Origin: an uncultured Granulosicoccaceae bacterium
GTDB lineage: Bacteria > Pseudomonadota > Gammaproteobacteria > Granulosicoccales > Granulosicoccaceae
Assembly (NCBI GenBank): GCA_938003855.1
Contig: CALKXD010000042.1
Span: 1 to 40,581, forward strand
Length of the DNA: 40,581 nt
Reading direction: 5' to 3'
Shown: piece by piece, positions 36,701 through 40,581 of the stretch
How positions within the stretch are numbered: the first letter of the stretch is position 1
Layout of the letters: each line of letters starts with the position of its first letter
Translations under genes and position numbers: made by a program
Notes under the pieces: generated by a model
What the model was told of the DNA's origin: nothing
What the model saw: the letters and a program-made list of their open reading frames with translations, nothing else
The model's database searches: none

Positions 36701-37230
36701 TCAGCTTTGTCGGTCCAATAGAGCAAGCGGTATTAAGTGTGGAAGCTGTGCGCGAGGTTGACAATATCCTTGCCGGCATGCGCATCGACGGATCACTGGA
36801 TAACCCGAAGGCCTCACTGTTCTCTGAGCCCGCTATGCCCGAAGAAGAGATTCTAAGCTACGTGGTGCTGGGACGGCAGCTGGACTTCAGCTCCGACACC
36901 GGGGCGCTTGATGACTCCCGGTTACTCGCCAACGCCGCTTTGTTTATGGGTATTCGCAACGGACAAAATCTGTCTAAAAATATCGCATCAACGTTTGGCA
37001 TTGAAGACTTTTCACTGAGCGCTCGCGGCAGCGGTGAAGAAACTCAGGTTATCGTCAGCGGCCGATTGAATAACCGGCTGCTGGTTCGGTATGGTGTGGG
37101 AGTATTCAATTCCGTGAGCACGTTGTTTGTACGATACGATCTGGCGCAAAAACTTTATCTGGAGACCACGCAGGGTTTTGCTGACGGGCTGGAAAAAGCC
37201 GTCGACATCTACTATGCGTTCGATTTTTAA
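33736..37230 (+). CDS. tamB: Translocation/assembly module TamB
   Basis: A very long AsmA-like protein that spans from the inner membrane towards the outer membrane and acts with TamA; the family is also implicated in phospholipid transport. It has 1164 residues (E. coli 1259). One N-terminal membrane helix (about 8-30) is followed by a long beta-rich repetitive body and the conserved TamB/DUF490 C-terminal domain (about 820-1164) with GDILVNSGTYRSYGQDLTIRDGRI-like, SLFSEPAMPEEEILSYVVLGR and LFVRYDLAQKLYLETTQGF wording. Its ATG overlaps the tamA stop by 4 bp (ATGA), which suggests translational coupling. No frameshift is visible. Confidence 0.95.
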   Translation: MRIRRSVKTVIYLLLVALLACIAFVWWSFFTASGSDTSLSALQNRMQNLSYTYRSGNLATGIMLDDLEWQLKNKTKLLARDVELHWDPSCWRGKSFCLSSVKSASLRIVLPEGSSTRNPMTLPALDLPFSIHAEQLIVDEMIIEPPDKPPVFISNLHFNGVLQTSTLTAKALYFDWQSFQVSLNGTMELKDNYPVKLGASFSTIDQAIAIPIKSNWAIGGDLLELQLNGGFNKPYNATATGTYSLLDRRLPADIALKWEQAQWPIDDENGATHFDKGDVTIQGYWPDYKLNGDTRITGSNLPAINAQLSGTLNTNRISMNPLTLNTLGGVVDAKGVLKWRNGISWHSELEARDLWPNLYWPVFKGFIDGKATFNGRSHNGQTELDLHNIDATGSYAGQQISVAGSTTRLANGTWHLASMEATSEENTVTVNGSLGTKSNLNLYFSLNSPEDFLHDINGDLHGNLQISGNINKPDITGSASSSSLAYQDTKLMNTKVSGVLRSLGQEESDLTLIAESATVSDREISGTEISINGSRADHLVRVQLATDPLDINRMETTGSFDEHGNWRGKINTLAGQLAQYPFSLANPVTATWISDQRTFAIEPHCWSIEFSSLCVVDSALVGRNGSINFELDELNLAAIDALTPAHIGLEGVLNSQGQIIWQPGKAPSITVQSRLTDALIDISDTETREKLQLDINTATLDIATRRSTVTANLSLDARQFGTLESRVDIQTLTKNYPVSGSLSLHGAKLDWLQRYFPQIKKLTGSLSADGRIDGQLFKPRFTGTVNVADAAISSPQLPIDLKQINLAIAIDENKASMNGDAKSGAARVIIGGNGTLKDSDWHSDLRLQSDNLAIEHEYVKNALISTDLKIASSPAGITVGGSVNVLRADIVIAGLGNGAVPISSDVIVVDAKSTRRNNTGGGRQIRSAIDVTLGNDVHFTGYGLDADLLGDFRVALNEQRLPELRGDILVNSGTYRSYGQDLTIRDGRISFVGPIEQAVLSVEAVREVDNILAGMRIDGSLDNPKASLFSEPAMPEEEILSYVVLGRQLDFSSDTGALDDSRLLANAALFMGIRNGQNLSKNIASTFGIEDFSLSARGSGEETQVIVSGRLNNRLLVRYGVGVFNSVSTLFVRYDLAQKLYLETTQGFADGLEKAVDIYYAFDF

Positions 37231-37284
37231 GCACGCGGTCAAGGCAACCCGGCAGCATTCTAGAGGCAGACACTCACCGCAGCG

Positions 37285-38499
37285 TTACACCACCTTTTTT
37301 GACCTCAATGCTTCTATAGCGGGGTTATCCAGGTGTAGAAGATCACGCAACACTTCCCCGGTGTGGGCCCCCAGCGCCGGGGCAGCCTCGACGGTTTGAC
37401 CCGGGGTAGCATTCAGTCGTGGATGAATAGCGGGTATCTCTAAGCTGCCTTGCAAGTGTGCGACGGGCTCGAATAATTCACGGGATCTATAGTGAGGATC
37501 AGCCATCATGTCGGCGACACTGTATATCGGCCCGCATGGAACATCGGATTGTTCGAGCAGCTGCAGCACCACTGAGGCATTGTGCTGCTCAGTCCACTGA
37601 CAGATAGCGCGGTCTATGGTTGATTCATGAATGACCCGGCCTGCGTTATCCGCCATGCGATCATCATCCGCCAGATCATCACGTCCGGCGGTACGCATCA
37701 GGCGCTTATAGATTGAATCACCGTTACCGCCAATAACGACGTATTTGCCATCTTTACACAAATAAGTGTTGGTCGGGACGATACCGGTTAGCGTCGATCC
37801 GGATGGCTCCCGAACCTGCCCTGTGCCGGAGTACTCAGGCACCACCGCTTCCATCATGTTAAATACCGATTCAAAAATCGAGACATCAACCACCTGCCCC
37901 GGTTTGACGTCTGCTGCAGAACGCTCTCTCCCCACCAGGGCCAGCAACACTCCGATCACCGCATGCATCGCAGCAAGCGTATCGCCGAGGCTCAGGTTGG
38001 GTCGTACCGGAGGTCTGTCCGCAAAACCGTTGACATGACGAAACCCGCCAAATGCCTCACAGGCAGAGGCATAGCCGGGTCGAGCCGCCAGAGGCCCGGT
38101 TTGTCCGTAGCCACTGACGCGCGTGAAGATCAACGACGGATTCGACGCCTCGAAGGTCTCCGGCCCCAGCCCCCACTTTTCCAGCGTTCCGGGACGAAAA
38201 TTCTCTATAACCACATCGACGCTGTTAATTAACTGACGAACGATATCCCTGCCAGCGTCTGACTTCAGGTTGATGGTGACAGATTTTTTATTGCGACCGA
38301 TGCTCTGCCACCAGTACGACGTGCCAGTCTCATCGAGCAGGCGCCATCGGCGGATCGGATCACCACCACCGGGTGGCTCCACTTTAATAATCTCGGCCCC
38401 GAAATAACCCAGCACACAAGCCGCCTGCGGCCCGGCTATCAGCTGACCCAGCTCAAGTACTTTGATCCCCGCCAGGGGTCGATTGTCCGTTTTTTCCAT
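37285..38499 (-). CDS. CaiB/BaiF family CoA-transferase
   Basis: A type III CoA-transferase that moves CoA between an acyl-CoA and a free acid. It has 404 residues, normal for the family. The N-terminus LAGIKVLELGQLIAGPQA and the block AEIIKVEPPGGGDPIRRW are diagnostic, and the nucleophile Asp173 in NLSLGDTLAAMHA is in place. IENFRPGTLEKWGL and the C-terminal SDVPCGPIYSVADMMADPH also match. The substrate cannot be read from sequence: related proteins handle formyl-CoA, carnitine, mesaconate and other acids. It is divergent from an acyl-CoA synthetase, which suggests a shared organic-acid pathway. The ATG lies close behind AGG. Confidence 0.93.
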   Translation of the reverse strand: MEKTDNRPLAGIKVLELGQLIAGPQAACVLGYFGAEIIKVEPPGGGDPIRRWRLLDETGTSYWWQSIGRNKKSVTINLKSDAGRDIVRQLINSVDVVIENFRPGTLEKWGLGPETFEASNPSLIFTRVSGYGQTGPLAARPGYASACEAFGGFRHVNGFADRPPVRPNLSLGDTLAAMHAVIGVLLALVGRERSAADVKPGQVVDVSIFESVFNMMEAVVPEYSGTGQVREPSGSTLTGIVPTNTYLCKDGKYVVIGGNGDSIYKRLMRTAGRDDLADDDRMADNAGRVIHESTIDRAICQWTEQHNASVVLQLLEQSDVPCGPIYSVADMMADPHYRSRELFEPVAHLQGSLEIPAIHPRLNATPGQTVEAAPALGAHTGEVLRDLLHLDNPAIEALRSKKVV

Positions 38500-38719
38500 T
38501 AACCTGTTATCCGGGTTTTAATTTACTATTAAGCACAAACGCGAAACAGCCACCGGCAACCTCAGCAGGCAGCAAGCGCAACGCACCGCAGGGTTGCTAA
38601 CAACAGCGAATAACAGTGTCCCACAACAGCAAGCGGCACGATAGCAGGCAATCGATGCAGTCTATGCGGTGCCCTGATAGTAGCGACATTTTGACCTGAG
38701 CAGATCTTCCACTGCCTCC

Positions 38720-38738
38720 ATTTTTCAAGGTGAAAAAT
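38720..38738 (+). promoter_or_regulatory. Hairpin with ribosome site in its loop
   Basis: ATTTTTC-AAGGT-GAAAAAT is a perfect inverted repeat with 7-bp arms, ending 4 bases before the acyl-CoA synthetase ATG. The loop carries AAGG, the likely Shine-Dalgarno. The AU-rich stem would be weak. It may present or control the ribosome site, or be a protein-binding palindrome. Confidence 0.35.
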
Positions 38739-38742
38739 ATCC

Positions 38743-40380
38743 ATGACTTCTGATAACGGCAACCCTTTTGAGCGCAACCTTGGAAAAAATATCGCCAACT
38801 ATACGCCTCTGTCGCCACTGAGCTTTCTTGAGCGGGCCGCCGATATCTACCCTGACTACCCGGCCCTTATTTACCAGGAACTGCGACAAAGCTGGGCAGA
38901 GACATACAAGCGTTGTGTAAGACTGGCGAGTGCGCTGAAAAATATCGGTGTTTCTGAAGGCGACACGGTTGCAGTGATGTCCCCGAATACTCCACCCATC
39001 TATGAAGCACACTTTGGTGTACCAATGTCCGGGGCAGTACTGAACGCAATCAACACGCGTCTGGACGCCAGCACCATCGCATTCATCCTGGAGCACGGTG
39101 AGGCGCGAGTACTGATTGTCGACACCGCCTTCTACCATGTCGTGTCAGAAGCGCTGAGCCGGTTCGAACACAGCATTATTGTTATTGATGTAGAAGATCC
39201 GGCGGTAACCGACGGACAGTGCCTGGGCACCACAAGCTACGAGGATTTTTTACACACCGGAGACCCCGACTTCCGCTGGTCGCTGCCACAGGACGAATGG
39301 AATGCTATTAGTCTGAACTACACCTCCGGTACCACTGGCAACCCGAAGGGCGTGGTTTATCATCATCGCGGCGCCTACCTGAATGCACTCAGCAATATCA
39401 CCGGCTGGGAAATGGCAAACCATCCTCGCTACCTGTGGACACTGCCGATGTTTCACTGTAACGGCTGGTGCTTCCCCTGGTCACTGGCAGCGATTGCAGG
39501 TACCAGTATCTGCAGTCGAACGATCAGTGGTGCAGAAATATTCTATGCCATCGATCAGTACCAGATCACCCACCTTTGCGGCGCACCCATCGTACTCAGC
39601 ATGATCATCAATACCGCCGAGGAAGATCAGTGCGAATTCGACTACCCGATAAAAGTAATGACCGCAGCGGCCCCGCCCCCGGCCACTATTCTTCAGGCGA
39701 TGGAGGATCGCGGATTTCATATGACGCACGTATATGGGTTAACGGAAACCTACGGCCCGGCTGTTATGTGTGCCTGGAAGTCCCAATGGGACGACCTGCC
39801 GGCGATTGAGCGGGCCCGCTTGAAATCCAGACAGGGGGTGCGCTATCAGGTTCTGGAAGGACTTGATGTCATTGATCCGGACACCATGATCCCGGTGCCC
39901 CGCGATGGCCAGGCGGTTGGTGAAATCATGTTCCGCGGCAATATTGTGATGCGCGGATATTTCAAAAATAAAGCGGAGACAGACAAAGCTTTTGCCGATG
40001 GGTGGTTTCACTCCGGTGATCTGGCAGTGATCGACCCTGACGGTTATCTGCGCATCACCGACAGATCCAAAGATGTGATTATCTCGGGCGGTGAAAACAT
40101 CTCGTCGATCGAAATCGAAGACACTCTTTACGCCCACGACGACGTGCTGGAAGCGGCTGTGGTCGCAATGGCCGATGAGAAATGGGGCGAGACCCCCTGC
40201 GCTTTTGTGTTGCTTAAGAGCGACTCGACCGCCACACAGGAATCATTGATTCAGTGGTGTCGGGATAATATGGCTCATTTCAAATGCCCGAGCAGAGTCA
40301 TTTTCGGTGAGTTACCAAAAACCTCTACCGGTAAAATTCAGAAGTTTCTACTTCGAGAAAAAGTTCAATCATTCGAGTAA
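38743..40380 (+). CDS. Acyl-CoA synthetase (AMP-forming)
   Basis: Activates a carboxylic acid to its CoA thioester through an acyl-adenylate. The 545 residues carry the full ANL set: the phosphate loop YTSGTTGNPKGV (about 194-205), YGLTETYGP (about 330), the ribose-binding Asp and hinge in GWFHSGDLAVIDPDGYLRITDRSKD (about 421-445), SGGENISS, and the C-terminal catalytic Lys531 in TSTGKIQK. Length and wording resemble the medium-chain/methylmercaptopropionate (DmdB-like) group, but the substrate is not settled. It is divergent from a CoA-transferase. The ATG has AAGG ten bases upstream in a small hairpin loop. Confidence 0.93.
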   Translation: MTSDNGNPFERNLGKNIANYTPLSPLSFLERAADIYPDYPALIYQELRQSWAETYKRCVRLASALKNIGVSEGDTVAVMSPNTPPIYEAHFGVPMSGAVLNAINTRLDASTIAFILEHGEARVLIVDTAFYHVVSEALSRFEHSIIVIDVEDPAVTDGQCLGTTSYEDFLHTGDPDFRWSLPQDEWNAISLNYTSGTTGNPKGVVYHHRGAYLNALSNITGWEMANHPRYLWTLPMFHCNGWCFPWSLAAIAGTSICSRTISGAEIFYAIDQYQITHLCGAPIVLSMIINTAEEDQCEFDYPIKVMTAAAPPPATILQAMEDRGFHMTHVYGLTETYGPAVMCAWKSQWDDLPAIERARLKSRQGVRYQVLEGLDVIDPDTMIPVPRDGQAVGEIMFRGNIVMRGYFKNKAETDKAFADGWFHSGDLAVIDPDGYLRITDRSKDVIISGGENISSIEIEDTLYAHDDVLEAAVVAMADEKWGETPCAFVLLKSDSTATQESLIQWCRDNMAHFKCPSRVIFGELPKTSTGKIQKFLLREKVQSFE

Positions 40381-40581
40381 TTCTCCTGTTTTGCCGCACA
40401 GTTTACATCCGTTCAAATAACAGCTGCTCATAGATCACACGAAATCACTCCCTCACTCCATTGTTTTTAAACATATTTTCAAAAAACACAAAAATAACGC
40501 TTTTGATACAAATCGATTAATACCTGTGGAATGCCGGAGAAAAACTGTTACTATTTCGATAGATCGGGGTGACTAGACAGA

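Noticed and set aside
40503-40554. TTGATA and TACTAT near the right edge
   Set aside because: The two hexamers are about 40 bp apart, far from the 16-18 bp needed, and no gene start is visible in the window.
1-40581. Defence system, biosynthetic cluster, prophage, CRISPR or insertion sequence
   Set aside because: I read all gene products and gaps and found no nuclease-helicase module, synthase, integrase, transposase or spaced repeat array. The long antisense frames are shadows of core genes.

Overview
The window looks like a chromosomal segment of a gammaproteobacterium, probably free-living and aerobic. The best evidence is gene order: lptF-lptG divergent from pepA-holC-valS, as in Escherichia coli and many relatives. 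Class-typical genes support this: tamA-tamB, a DUF2058 (YaiL) gene next to sbcB (exonuclease I), an E. coli-type gshA, ampD, dsbB and bpt. By eye, base composition is fairly even at slightly above 50% GC. The genus cannot be named from sequence reading alone. I see no tRNA, rRNA, insertion sequence, phage gene, CRISPR array or attachment site.

Layout. 1-3.1 kb: an RDD membrane protein converging on lptF-lptG (lipopolysaccharide transport permeases). 3.3-8.2 kb: pepA, holC, valS. 8.4-10.4 kb: a multidomain signalling protein with two receiver domains, a PAS-like segment and a degenerate GGDEF domain. 10.7-14.5 kb: a compact minus-strand cluster gshA-mobA-moeA-YkgJ-like (glutathione and molybdenum cofactor). 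14.7-17.2 kb: a YbfF-like esterase, an inositol-monophosphatase/HisN-type phosphatase and dsbB. 17.4-20.8 kb: yaiL-sbcB, a 598-bp gap, then bpt (N-degron tagging). 20.8-24.1 kb: a membrane class III adenylate cyclase, ampD, and a stand-alone phosphate acetyltransferase. 24.5-26.9 kb: lon. 27.1-31.8 kb: two unrecognised membrane/repeat proteins around a heme A synthase, then a TlpA-like thioredoxin. 31.9-37.2 kb: tamA-tamB overlapping by 4 bp. 37.3-40.4 kb: a CaiB/BaiF CoA-transferase divergent from an acyl-CoA synthetase. The last 200 bp are AT-rich and hold no gene I can support.

How the genes relate. Several modules serve the envelope: LptFG exports LPS, TamAB supports outer-membrane assembly, AmpD recycles murein, and DsbB and the TlpA-like protein handle periplasmic thiols. 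Bpt and Lon both belong to protein quality control but are not adjacent. The CoA-transferase and acyl-CoA synthetase probably activate an organic acid whose identity the sequence does not reveal.

I did not find a convincing new multi-gene system; most of the window is core metabolism. The points most worth a second look are: a catalytically implausible GGDEF signalling protein; an adenylate cyclase with the Lys/Thr signature of the bicarbonate-responsive subclass; a 14-codon upstream ORF with a strong ribosome site overlapping the TTG start of yaiL; a palindrome touching the esterase promoter; a heme A synthase that resembles Bacteroidetes-type enzymes and lacks one expected histidine; and two unrecognised proteins.
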